Assembly (NCBI GenBank): GCA_028554795.2
Contig: CM068835.1
Coordinates: 56,783,219-56,847,218, forward strand
Length of the DNA stretch: 64,000 nt
Source of the DNA: Sinohyriopsis cumingii
Taxonomy: Eukaryota > Mollusca > Bivalvia > Unionida > Unionidae
Reading direction: 5' to 3'
The notes below the pieces were generated by a model. The model was given only the letters and a program-made list of their open reading frames with translations, was not told where the DNA came from and ran no database searches. How positions within the stretch are numbered: the first letter of the stretch is position 1; each line of letters opens with the position of its first letter. Position numbers and translations under genes: made by a program. Of the stretch, positions 12,431 to 23,179 are shown piece by piece.

Positions 12431-13740
12431 CATTTTGATAATACCACATAATACATGTTACTGTTTACAAGGGAGGTAAAACGGATTTCCATACACTGTG
12501 GAGTTTAAAGGGAGTGAACTCACCCTAACCACTCACATATGAGTAGGCCCAGAATAGAAATGTTTCTTAATTTTATTCAACGGTCAATAATTAGTAATTA
12601 TTATGGGTTTCAAAATGTATTTAAAAAATGAAATAAACATACACAGTTCAGATTTAAAATATTTTTTTAGTTTTTATACGAACACTTAAACTGCAACTAA
12701 GCACGTGGATTCAAGCCAGAAAGCTTCAAGTGACAAAGAAATAAACGTTAATTAAAGACATTTAGTGTTGATTACAGTTCATTCATGCCGTATTTGTCCA
12801 TAATTTCCTCTTGCTACTTACTGTCAGTGTCGCTTTTTATAATTCTCCTCGTTTGGGATGTGGGGCACCTGCAGAAGTCCACAGTTACAACACTGGCTAT
12901 TGAATTTAATTACTAAAGAAAATGAATTTTCTTCCCTATGTATTATGTATTGTTGTGATACTCGGATATAGAATGGAGATATTTCGGATTTTTTCATCGG
13001 TTGCGGGAACTTTGATTTATTTTACAATGCTGAAAATTGAGTGTGAGTAAGAAATGTATAGATTTCTAAATGAAGAGAGATTGCAGTGTTCATAATTCAT
13101 CAATAAAACATTTCGGGCTGAAACACTCAACGACTATTTCGAAACGTACACGCAACATTGACCCAGGCAATGGAGTTAACTGAATGTTCTCAAGTTGTGC
13201 AAACAGTGATTTTCTTTTTCTTCTAGATTACTTTGGAACCATTGTACATGTTACCATGACGGTCCGATTACTTACACTCATTCTTCAGGACAGAGTGGAA
13301 CTTTTATATACAAAAAAAATTGAATGGCATCTAAAAAAATGACGATTTTTAGTTCGTATCATCACCACATAAACTGCCAACCCTCCTTAATTAGTGCTGG
13401 TTTTTTTCTGGTTTTTTTTTTTTTTTTTTTTCAGATATAATGACATTTTCTCACTACAGTGATAGGACTGCGATAAGAAAATGGGTCGATTGGTGAGGTT
13501 CAAAACATCCCCACATAAAACATTGGACGTTATGTTCTCAGCAACACACAGAAGACACATACAACCACCAAAACTTTACTTGAACAAATCCGAAATGAAA
13601 TTTGAAGAAGTAGCGAATTCTAACGAATGTTTATGACGAGCGCCTCTCATGAAGCAAGCACATAGCTGAGCTAGTGACTAGATGTGCGTGAGGTCTGAAC
13701 CTTTTGAGGAACCTTAAGGGAACCGATTGAAGGGAAGGCA
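12431..13740. other. No gene recognised
   Basis: AT-rich sequence with a T-homopolymer near 13410-13432. Nothing else recognisable. Confidence 0.5.
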
Positions 13741-13744
13741 TGAC

Positions 13745-14290
13745 AGACCACTCTACTTACGCCATATAGGACACTAATCCGACCAAACATTGATTATGAG
13801 TGCTAGGTATATGCCTTGGCTAGCACCAATGTGTTTGAGAAGCTTGACTGGATTCAGAACCAAGCTTTAATTATCTGCACTGGGGCTATCAAAAGCACCT
13901 ATGGGGAGGAGCTTCATATACTAGCAGGGGAACTGCCCCTCAGGGTTCCAAGAAAAGAACTTATCCTGCTATATCCCAATAGACCTGTTAGTGTAGTTGA
14001 AAGATGCAAGAAGCCCTTCAGGCCTCAGATATCATAAGATTCCCGGACCCAGAACCATGGAAGTGTATCACTCCAAAAATAAACTTTAAGACCTAAAATA
14101 TGGCATAAACAGGACCAAACCAAACAACTAATGGCCAAAGCTCTCTCAGATCTTGACCAAAATCACAAGAAATACACCGCCATACATACGGACGGTTACA
14201 AAGCATCTAACTCTGAGACCACTGCAGCAGTAGCGGTGACACAAGATTCATATTACACATTCCCTAACTTAACAGATGATATATGTGATC
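13745..14290 (+). mobile_element. I/Jockey-group LINE fragment with RNase H remnant
   Basis: The translation from about 13760 reads RTLIRPNIDYE, then FEKLDWIQNQALIICTGA, then LHILAGELPLRVPRKEL. This is the region after the RT core typical of I- and Jockey-group LINEs, in which a block like ALRICTGA precedes a conserved Leu-rich block. About 100 bases further on, a frame at 14131-14316 contains IHTDGYKASN, the first catalytic strand of a LINE RNase H. An RNase H after RT points to the I group. The 5' half and the rest of the RNase H are missing, and an in-frame stop lies near 13805. It is a dead, 5'-truncated copy. Confidence 0.75.
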
Positions 14291-14475
14291 GTATTTGTTT
14301 TAGACAAATAAATTAGATGTTAATGTCCATGAAGTCGATTCAACAAAGAATTATGGACTATAATTGTTGTTTACAATTTACCCATAAATCATTTATGTAC
14401 TATATATAGTAATCCAGGGAAGGAACGTTTCCCATTTCTCGTAAGGCCTTTTTAATAATCGACGCTAATATATCC

Positions 14476-14929
14476 GGCTAGACATCGCGTAGCATAGTAA
14501 CTTTAGTACCGATGTTTATGCTGGAGATAAAACTAATTAGACCTGTATCAAATTTGGTTCACTACCTCACCTTTAAGAAATACCAGCCCCTTTTCTAACG
14601 TTTCTGCTGATCATGATCATGCCCACTTAAATTTGCAAGTACATCGCATTGAATGGAATCTCGCCCTCTCATTGGTCGCCTTAAAATGAGGTAGAATGCC
14701 TAATGATGACCTCATTTTTAGTTGACCTATGAAAAGAGGTATTCCATTCAGTGCGTTTCATTTACACATTAAGATGACACAACCATGGTCAGGTACAGCT
14801 TTAACGTTGGAAAACGGGCAGGCATTCTTCACAGTGTTAGAATACTGAGTAAAATTGGTAGTTGGACTAAAAACCTCTAACTTAAACATCCATGCTAAAG
14901 TTATTACACTACGCTGTAAAAGTGTAGCC
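14476..14929. repeat. Long imperfect foldback (inverted repeat), about 455 bp
   Basis: The two halves are reverse complements around a centre near 14700. The inner arms are AAAATGAGGT (14683-14692) and ACCTCATTTT (14709-14718), with a 16-base loop. Further out, GCATTGAATGGAAT pairs with ATTCCATTCAGTGC. Still further, TAACTTTAG and GATGTTTA pair with TAAACATC and CTAAAGTTA, then GGCTA with TAGCC. By eye the arms agree at roughly two thirds or more of positions. It could be a foldback transposon, a MITE or an inverted duplication. No coding sequence lies inside. Confidence 0.8.
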
Positions 14930-15020
14930 TGACATGTCAGTCACAGGTAACACGGAAAAAGTGCCCAATACTAGTCCCTGCGTATTTAACATGCCTCGAT
15001 TTGAATAACAACTGTGGAAA

Positions 15021-15111
15021 ATATATCATGCACCTTGACGCATCGAGATGTATTTTGAATTTGAATTTCAAATGCAAAATGATTCTCGATGTGTCAAGTT
15101 GCATGATTTAT
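15021..15111. repeat. Near-perfect 90 bp hairpin
   Basis: The left arm (TCATGCACCTTGACGCATCG) pairs with the right arm (CGATGTGTCAAGTTGCATGA) around a centre near 15065, and the pairing continues through AAATTC/GAATTT-like bases into a tiny loop. The size fits a microRNA precursor or a small palindromic MITE. I do not recognise a known microRNA seed family. Confidence 0.8.
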
Positions 15112-15158
15112 TTAGGTGCATCTATATGCAATAATGAGATATATAAAAAAACGACTCG

Positions 15159-15202
15159 CTAACTACGGTAAATGAGTACGCTAACTACGGTAAATGAGTA
15201 TG
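15159..15202 (+). repeat. Two tandem copies of a 21-22 bp unit
   Basis: CGCTAACTACGGTAAATGAG occurs twice in direct succession. Confidence 0.9.
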
Positions 15203-16540
15203 AAAATAATACGTACATTCAGGGTTCTTCGTGAGCACGTCAGGACTGGACAAGAAAACAAACAATTGATCGAATATGCTATCGCTTAGTTTTGCCTATA
15301 TTCCCTCAGTTTTTTTTCAACTTACATTTTAATGAAAATAACAAGACAAAACACCATAATGTTCCACTCCACTTTACGCTCACACCAACCCATAAAGTGC
15401 AAGGAACCAGACTAAATTAACCCAGAAGAAATAACTCAAAGCATAATAAATTGTTAATTGAAACATTGCTCGGTTATATCCATGAAGAATGTCTCGGGAA
15501 TAGTGTAGGAATATATAAATATATACATTTGATTTGATTGGCAACTCGCCTCTTGCGGAGTGGACCAAACATTTAGCAACAGGAAAGGACAGTAATGCTC
15601 TGACTTTCACTTTATCTCTTTCCGCTGCCATATTGAAGCTTGTGGAATAAAATAGTGAAAATATAGTTCTCACTGGCGGCGAATTACATCTGAGGTTTAC
15701 TTCGACCCAGCGGTAAAGGCAAATAATGTTCCGATTGAAACTCCGCTATCAAATAATTGACTAGTAGGTGTGCACGTGGTAAGGTGTGGATTACATATAT
15801 TTATGTCAAACAAGTAATCGTTTCTAAGCTGTGTAAATTGACAATGATAATGCTTTAGCATCGTGAGAAAATCTTTAAAAAAAATTCCGTTGGTCTAGAT
15901 TATATTCAACTTCTCTACGGAAGCATTTGGCTGCCATTTACATTGCGAACTATTTCTACGTGATCAATATGAAGTCTTTTATGTCAACAAGAGGTGTCAT
16001 TGATTACAGTTTCATATCATGATTATGAAGAGATGAAGAGAAAATCGCATACTTGTGTTACTTATTGTTGCAACATTCCAGCTAGATATCTATATAAGAT
16101 ATATTTAACTATATGATTTGAGATTTCATAAATGTTTCACGTTGTTCACTGTTGTAAAATAAATAAGTTGAACTCAGTTGAATTGTATAGCTGCTGTGAT
16201 TGCAGAAAGCATTGTTTGTTCACGGTAAAATGGAATATTAACTATATCGCATATTCCATGCAATATTTTCACCCTTTCCGGCTTTATTCAGCAGCATGGA
16301 ACAACTACAGCACGGCATTGTAATTCTAGCACTATTTGATTTTGCTTCATTTTATAATGGACTTTGCTATTAAATTCTACAAAGAATGGAAGATACAATG
16401 TGCTAAATATAAATATGTTTCAATCGCTTTTACGTTAACACTGTAACATGTGCGCGAGGGCATGTGCTATTTATGCCCATTTGCTATCAGTTAGTCTGCT
16501 GAAAGAGTATTACATCAGTGAAAATTTATCTGCAACGGTG
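15203..16540. other. No gene recognised
   Basis: AT-rich sequence without recognisable coding, RNA or mobile-element content. Confidence 0.5.
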
Positions 16541-16549
16541 TTTGTGCGT

Positions 16550-16789
16550 GATTCATTCATAATAAATTAATGTCTGACAGAAAACAGAAAACTATACAAA
16601 AAGTTGTAAGATCGAAAGAGCAAAATGTCGGCACCGCAAAAGTAACACCTTATAAGATAAAAACTGTACGGAAATATTTTTCCATTTCATTCTTTTTCCT
16701 TTTCTTTGGGCCCCTCTTACACTTAATATCATTCAAGAACACACCACACATTTGGCAAGAAGACACATGGAGACAGAGAACGAATTGGG

Positions 16790-16875
<86 letters not shown>

Positions 16876-17465
16876 CTATGTATATCAGCACGCTCAGGAC
16901 TAGAGAAGAAATACTGCACACATGAAACTGTTAAAATGTATGAAATTTTCAGGAAGATAAACATTTCTAAATAGAGCAGATCTATTCTCTTACAAGTTAC
17001 ATTCTTAAAAGCTTAATAGTGTGTCGGTGGAGAGAGAAAGAGATTGAGAGAGACAGATTTCGCTCATTCTCTATCAATCGACAAAATTAAAATATCCCCG
17101 AAGATTTCAACTAAAACAGTGATTTAATAATTAATATAATACATTGATGTCTAACAGAAACCGGCGCACAAAGGCTGTAAAATCGGAGGCGCAGAAATTT
17201 CGGCATCGTGAAAAGAAAACATTATTGCACAACAAAAACAATTACTACTACAACCACTACTACCACTACACAAACATTTTTCTTTTTTATTCTCAATCCT
17301 ATATATTGGGTTATTCTTGTTCTCATTAATACACCGTATATCTAGCTATATAATGCCGAGAAGAAGAAAGATTCCAAAGATCTAAATTAAAAACACCAAG
17401 AAGATAAACGCCTCTAAATAATGTTAATACGTTCTCTTTGAAGATAATATTTTAAAAGGTATATA
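16550..17465 (+). repeat. Diverged tandem duplication of a roughly 450 bp segment
   Basis: Two segments (about 16550-17005 and 17120-17465) share starts and ends. Near the start, TTGATGTCTAACAGAAA (17141) matches TTAATGTCTGACAGAAA (16567), and both continue with purine-rich basic codons. Near the end, AGAAGATAAACGCCTCTAAAT (17398) matches GGAAGATAAACATTTCTAAAT (16953), and both continue to TTCTCTT and TTAAAAG. The interiors have diverged, and the first copy carries a TA array. Each copy opens a short frame beginning MS(D/N)R with many Lys and Arg. Whether either is a real exon is unknown. Confidence 0.7.
16793..16872. repeat. (TA)n microsatellite
   Basis: Pure TA array of about 80 bases inside the first copy of the duplicated segment. 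The second copy lacks it. Confidence 0.97.
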
Positions 17466-17632
17466 GACATCATGCCGCGCACAATCCAACACATTGGAAA
17501 TGTTAATATGAAAGAGCTCTAAAATACTGGATAAACATTTTTTATATAATAAACACTAATTTAGGAAGTACCTCATCAAAAAGCTGCTTCACTGAACTGA
17601 CGTCATATATTATTGTCTTACAGGGTGAAAGT

Positions 17633-17820
17633 GGATACACGTGACAAGAACGTGCTACATTCTCGGTTGATACATCTGGCAATAAATTACTACACTAGGC
17701 GGATACACGTGGCAATAATGTGCTACAGTCTCGGTATATACATCTGACAATAAAGTACTACACTCGGCGGATACACGTGGCACGAATGTGCTACACTCTC
17801 GGTAGATACACACAAGGTTC
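17633..17820 (+). repeat. 68 bp tandem repeat, about 2.8 copies
   Basis: GGATACACGTG starts at 17633, 17701 and 17769, an exact 68-base period. Each unit holds GTGCTACA, CTCGGT and ATACA blocks with substitutions. Confidence 0.93.
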
Positions 17821-17869
17821 ACAGTCGTTGTGAGCTTCGCACTATAGGATTTATACATGGACCAAATAT

Positions 17870-18892
17870 GTGTGCTCTACACGCGAGCGACACACTAGCA
17901 CATCGTCTCTGCACTTTCTTCAACATGAATGGTGCGTCCTCCGTTGATCGGTTTGATGATGTCTAGCTTTTTAATCAAGATTTAGTGCCACAAAATATGG
18001 ACATGCGGTAGATTAAAACTATGCTTTCAAATTCTTAATAATTTGCAATTTTGACAAAAATATACAAGAAGAAAAAAATATTAATTTAATGTATATTATT
18101 TGCACAAAAACATTCCATGTACTTTTAGTTTTTTAAAGGCAAAGTCGTTCATAATAGAGTATGTAGCTTTAGTTGTTTAAGTAAGTTCGTATCAATTCAT
18201 ACTTTTCTGCGTTTATATCAGATTCTCTTTGTGTCCGTTCCTTGGAATCGTCAATGCGTGTTAGTAAAGTTAATTATTCCAGTCAATTGAGCTGGTTCAT
18301 AATCGACGACCTAATAGCAATTAAACTACAAACTGAACTGAATAAATAGCAAATCTCAAATCAGAACTGTGTAGCAGCTCTGTCTATGAATGCGTACTAA
18401 TGGTCTAAAAGATTACATCTACGTTATAAATCCCAAGGCAAAGAAAAATGTAAACAATTAAGACTACAACCTAAAACGTTAAAGATTGGCAAATGCAATG
18501 ACGTAGCAAAAAGTATAAAGTGCACAACCATCATATCCTTCAATGGCTATAGATAAAAGTGATCTCTTATTTTATCAAGAATACTGCTCGTTATAGCGAT
18601 GAGAGACATAATTACACAAAAGCATGCAAAGTTTTAAATATAGTATAAGCCGGTATAAAAACAGTTTCTTCTTATGGACTAGGCCGAGCAGGAATAGTTA
18701 CAAGCATAGTCTTTCACGTTTACGTTTTATTGCTGTTAGTACAGCTCTCAAAGGCATTGCTGAAAAAGCTAATGAGAAAACTATTATTTATAACAAAGTG
18801 TTTAAATATAATACAATAGTAACATCTGTATCCGTATGTTGAACAGTTCCGTTAACGCGATAAGCAAAGAGATTAATGGCAATGATAACAAT
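17870..18892. other. No gene recognised
   Basis: AT-rich sequence. Nothing recognisable apart from short chance frames. Confidence 0.5.
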
Positions 18893-19160
18893 CTTAAGGG
18901 GGACCCCGAGTGGCCGAGTGGCCTAAAGCGCTTTCCGTTACGGATCAATGCCATCTCACCTCTGTCTGCCTCGGTTCGAGTCTCGAATTCAGCCATTGTG
19001 GGTAGGTGAAAAAGCTTGCCAGTAGCTTCTCGTGGGTCGGTGGTTCTTTCCGGAGTTTTCCCAGTTTCTTCCTCTACCATTAATACTGGCCGCCATGTAT
19101 AGCGCTATCGTGTGTTGATAAATGGCGTTAAACCCCAAAACAACAACAACAACCTTAAGG
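18893..19160 (+). mobile_element. Full-length tRNA-derived SINE with target-site duplication
   Basis: The head resembles a tRNA-Ser/Leu: box A is TGGCCGAGTGG (18911-18921) and box B is GGTTCGAGTCT (18973-18983). The body runs through CTTCTCGTGGGTCGGTGGTT and TACTGGCCGCCATGTATAG to TGGCGTTAAACCCC, then a (CAA)n tail. CTTAAGG flanks it on both sides (18893-18899 and 19154-19160), a 7-base target-site duplication. Two truncated relatives lie near 30245 and 56324. Transcription would be by RNA polymerase III and mobility would depend on a partner LINE; both are family knowledge. Confidence 0.92.
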
Positions 19161-19666
19161 AGTAGACAATGAATATCAGTGAGTATAACGGATACGATGT
19201 AAGAAACACAACCTGGGAATTAAAGTATTGAGAATAATGATGGCTTGGGTGGTTTGACGTCATACTTCAGAGATATCGGCATACATTATTGCAGAAAGGG
19301 GGTGGGGTGAATCGCCCTTTGTTGGGACCGACCCACTTGTGCTCTGTTTATTTTCCGTTTGTAGACTCGGAGCCTTGGAAAAATGTTGAGATCTTGTGTT
19401 AACAAAGCCAATCCGAGCTTTGTATCCACCGCAGACGAATCGCGGAGAGGGGTGTGTTGTCCACGGATGCAAATAAAGGGGGAGGGGCGGTGAGCCGATC
19501 TTTACAAAAACCGAACCTTCTGCCCACGGCCCGTCCACGGGGGTAAAAATATGGTAGCAGTGGGGGATAGAGGGTGTAGTGAGTTATAAACTAAATGCTT
19601 TGTCATTGATCCACAACAAAATATGAATTATAGTTTAAACTAAAGTGAAGTACTCAGCCAAAGATT

Positions 19667-20280
19667 CTATCTAGACCAATGCGATATCGTATTTGGAATG
19701 AACCCATGTGAGGTTCCCTGAGCATATGCAAGCACGTTTTCAATCTTATCTTTGTCCATGTGCCCGGGGCACCAAGTCTGATGAATATTTCGCAGCGTAT
19801 GTTTATCAACACCGTTAAAGATACCCGAACAATTACAGTTATTTCTGAACATGTTGGGCATCTGAGCGTACCGCTGTGTAATGTAAATGACATCTGTGTT
19901 TTTATGTCTGCCTCGTAACATTATTCTGGCTGAATTTGGTTGTTGGTCAAGCATGACATTGTTGTAAACCACAGGATAATAATTACTGCCATCAATCTCT
20001 TTGACGGAGGGAGCATCATTAATATCAGTGATAGATTCAACATGTGTATCAGACTACAGGTAATCTCCGGCCATTGAATCTCCTGTAGCAATACCGCTTG
20101 GCATATTCTTGAATTCCTTGAGGACATCATAACAATTCTGGTAGTCTGCGGATGGCGCTACCAAATAAAGTTTGTACCATTTGAGCCATCACATTATCAC
20201 CTTGAGCAACAAGTGAATTTACCAGACATAGACGGACCAATGATAATGGCACGAACATAATTTGGTAATGCTGGATGATG
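19667..20280 (-). pseudogene. Polinton packaging ATPase remnant
   Basis: This is a part of the Polinton fossil. A Walker A-like IIIGPSMSGKF lies near 20250, and a block of the kind that follows Walker B in this family (NNVMLDQQPNSARIMLRGRH, then VIYITQRY) lies at 19.83-19.97 kb. The family packages virus-like DNA into capsids. The remnant is broken in several places. Confidence 0.75.
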
Positions 20281-20345
20281 CTCTCACTTGTGTCACTGAA
20301 AAGTCAATCACGTTCATATTGTAGGAAAATGTATTATGTATATTC

Positions 20346-20975
20346 ATGCGTATATATTGTGTTCGATGCAAAGAGGGCACTGATATTATTGGCTTAAGAG
20401 CAAAAATAACAAGGAATCGTAGACGTGCACTTACAGGCAATTGTATAGACAAAATATACGTTTGTAGTCATTCCTATTTCTGGAACCGGTGGGCAAAGCC
20501 GGGGAGGATATATTGCTGCGGCACTCGGGAGATTACCAAGAACTCCTTGGGCTAAATGCCCAGGTGAAAAACATCTACCGGGATATAACTGCTTTGGTCT
20601 TGGACTCCGACTTGATATAAACCTTGACGAGGGAAACTGGGCAAAGGCTGCAGTAAATGTGGCTGATCAAGCGTGCCAAGCTCATGTTGCTAATGTCAAG
20701 TCGATGAACACACTGAAGTCGATTGCAAATAAAAATATGAGCGAGTCATTTGCCAACTTGTTGATAAGATCGGATATGAGTGGTAAGATATCGATGGGTG
20801 TCTAGCCCTCCAATTAATTGTCTGGTAATCAATAATGAAATTGATTTATTAGAGTCCAAGAGGATGGATACTGGAAAGGTACAGCAGCGATTAGCAAACT
20901 CTCAGCAGGTGTCGCGCGAGGTGTTGCTGCAGACTGGTTGTCCCGACAGGCAATACGGCACATGATTCTTGAACA
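20346..20975 (+). pseudogene. Polinton PLA2-like protein remnant
   Basis: This part is divergently oriented to the ATPase. It opens with MRIYCVRCKEGTD and a Lys/Arg-rich segment, the Cys-motif start seen in Polinton/adintovirus proteins that carry a parvovirus-type phospholipase A2 domain. A later block, CPGEKHLPGYNCFG, corresponds to the calcium-loop region of that domain. In the family the protein is thought to help the particle cross membranes. It is broken. Confidence 0.7.
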
Positions 20976-20999
20976 AGGTCTAGTTTATCCTATATAACC

Positions 21000-22260
21000 C
21001 AAATTAGTCCATCACGATGGTCGTCATCACCTTCAACGACAAATTTAATTCTAAATATATATAAATGTTATCACCCACAAGACGATCAACAATCATCCTT
21101 GTCCTCTGGTCCTTCGTTGTAGCATTCATGAAAATATTGTCGTGATCTATTCGTAACTTCTACCAAACATGAGTTGCACCGTCGTGCCTGAATTTCTCCT
21201 TAGCCATTCTTAGATAATTATGTAATTGTACATCAAAATGGCATTTTATTTTTGGCGTTTTTCTTACCTGTTACTCTGACAAATCAAACCTTTTATTAGC
21301 CTTTGCTAGTTTAATTACAGGTAATCTTGCAAACTCTCTCTCTCTCTCTCACTTTCTGTATATTTTATATGATATCGCAAATTTTTTTGGGCAATTTTTG
21401 TCCGAGAGAAGGCTGGCCTAATACCGATGAGATTATAGTACCTCTCTTACTTCCGTTGCTACAATCCACCTACTCATATACTTCAGGCAAACTAATTTCT
21501 TTAATTAAAGATCGTCGATATTATTATATGATGATGTCACGAATAAACAAAATAGCTGCAGATGCCTAATGATTGGATCAGCAACCCAATGTGGAAAACC
21601 ATGTTATTACGATTATAGCGGATATCATTCTGCAAGTGTTCGGAGAGGAAATTTAGGGCCTAAGCCGTGCATAAAATTCAGTGTTGTTGTCAGAGGTAAT
21701 TCGGAGCTTTGTGTTCCATGGGGTGCAGAAAATATAGAGCGCTAAAACGGTACTGTGATAAAATAAACAGCGGTGGGGTCGGAGTTGTCACAATAAAAGA
21801 CGCTTAATATTATCTCGATAAAAATCAGTGATTAGAAACAAATCATACTCATATTTTGAAGAAAAGACATCCATTAATATCCGCTGCTAGAAAATATTTT
21901 CATATTCAATATAATCAGAAAGTACGATTTCAGTATATATAACCTATTATCATATTTAGTTTACGCTGTTGCGGTACTGCACGCTGTGGAGCGAAACATA
22001 CTTCATCTCTAAAAATAGACAGGAATGTGAAAACAGATTTAGTCCAGTCTTAACTGGGATCTGATATGTACCTACAGATACACATGACTACACCGTAACT
22101 GTAATTATGTATATTTTCATTACTATTATTTGTTCCGTTGGTACTAAGTGAATATTTATCAAAACGCTAAACTACATTTTTGGTTTTAATCAGCACAGGC
22201 CGATTTCATTGTACAAAAGCCCACAGGCTTATTCAACCTTCATGTTATCTACCAAACCGG
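21000..22260. other. No further gene recognised
   Basis: AT-rich sequence with a short CT run near 21330. No recognisable protein segment. Confidence 0.5.
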
Positions 22261-22264
22261 GCAT

Positions 22265-22590
22265 GACTGAAGTTAGTAAATCCAGGAGGTTCTCTTGTAG
22301 GCCGGATCCAACATTGTATATTTAACGCACAATAATTAGCCTGTGTGTCTGTGTGTACACTCCCAGGAAAGTTTAATTTCAAGAGGTGGGGGGGGATTTG
22401 CTAACAAATACAGGAGGAGAATCCCTCTTGGTATTTATAAGGCACATAAATTAGCTTCTTTTTCTTCGTCCCAGGAAAGGCTAATTTCATGGGGGGGGGG
22501 GGGGGGGGTCCCACACTGTATTTATAAGCTTCTGTGTCTGTATCCCATAAAAGGCTAATATCAAGGCGGGATTTTTCAGCAACACCAGTT
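22265..22590 (+). repeat. Degenerate tandem repeat (about 100 bp unit) with poly-G tracts
   Basis: Three copies of a block reading TCCCAGGAAAGGCTAATTTCA or close variants (near 22363, 22469 and 22540) follow GTATTTATAA-like sequence and are followed by G-rich runs. The middle one reaches an uninterrupted G run of about 19. Such tracts vary easily in length and can form quadruplexes. Confidence 0.8.
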
Positions 22591-22697
22591 TCAGTACAAG
22601 GGTCCGGCTGAGGTAAGATTGGGGAAATGGTGGGAGGTGAAGGGACTCGCATGTCTCTTCAGCGTGTATCAGTTACGAAATATATTTCTGTAACAAG

Positions 22698-22980
22698 TGT
22701 CCATAGTCTGGTGGTTAATGTGTTTATAATCAAAGCGAAGCTGTCATATGTTCGAATCACGCCAGGGTCGAAAACGTTTTTCTATATATTGCCACATACT
22801 GAAGAGACAACCGAGCCTGACTGCAATGATGTCGAATAAACTTGGTAATTGTGTAGTTCGTTGCTAATTGTTTCAACTAGACACGCATAGGTCCTTGAAT
22901 GGTCAAGTTCGCTTGGGCCGCCTTCTAAACCTAGCTAGGATGTCGTTTGACACCTATGTGTTCGCCGGGGTGTGTGCCCA
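22698..22980 (+). mobile_element. Probable tRNA-derived SINE
   Basis: A box A-like TAGTCTGGTGG (22704-22714) and a box B-like TGTTCGAATCA (22749-22759) have the right spacing for a polymerase III promoter. The sequence downstream has no tRNA structure, which favours a SINE. The 3' end is uncertain. Confidence 0.5.
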
Positions 22981-23179
22981 CACACAAGTTAACATAGATC
23001 AGTAAATATCCTGTTGACCGTAAAATAATATATAAAACATCATCAGCTTACAGCGACAACGTGTTTGCATATGGGAGATATTTATATCAATCTCAGGAAA
23101 TATTGTTAATGGGCATTATCTGGGAACTGCCGTCACATTTTGGTGATTAAGCAAACAAATATATTTATTGTATAATGAA

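Noticed and set aside
18802-19080. Minus-strand frame with EEETGKTPERTTDPREATG
   Set aside because: It is the antisense of the SINE at 18.9 kb. The same peptide appears at 56.4 kb because another SINE copy lies there.
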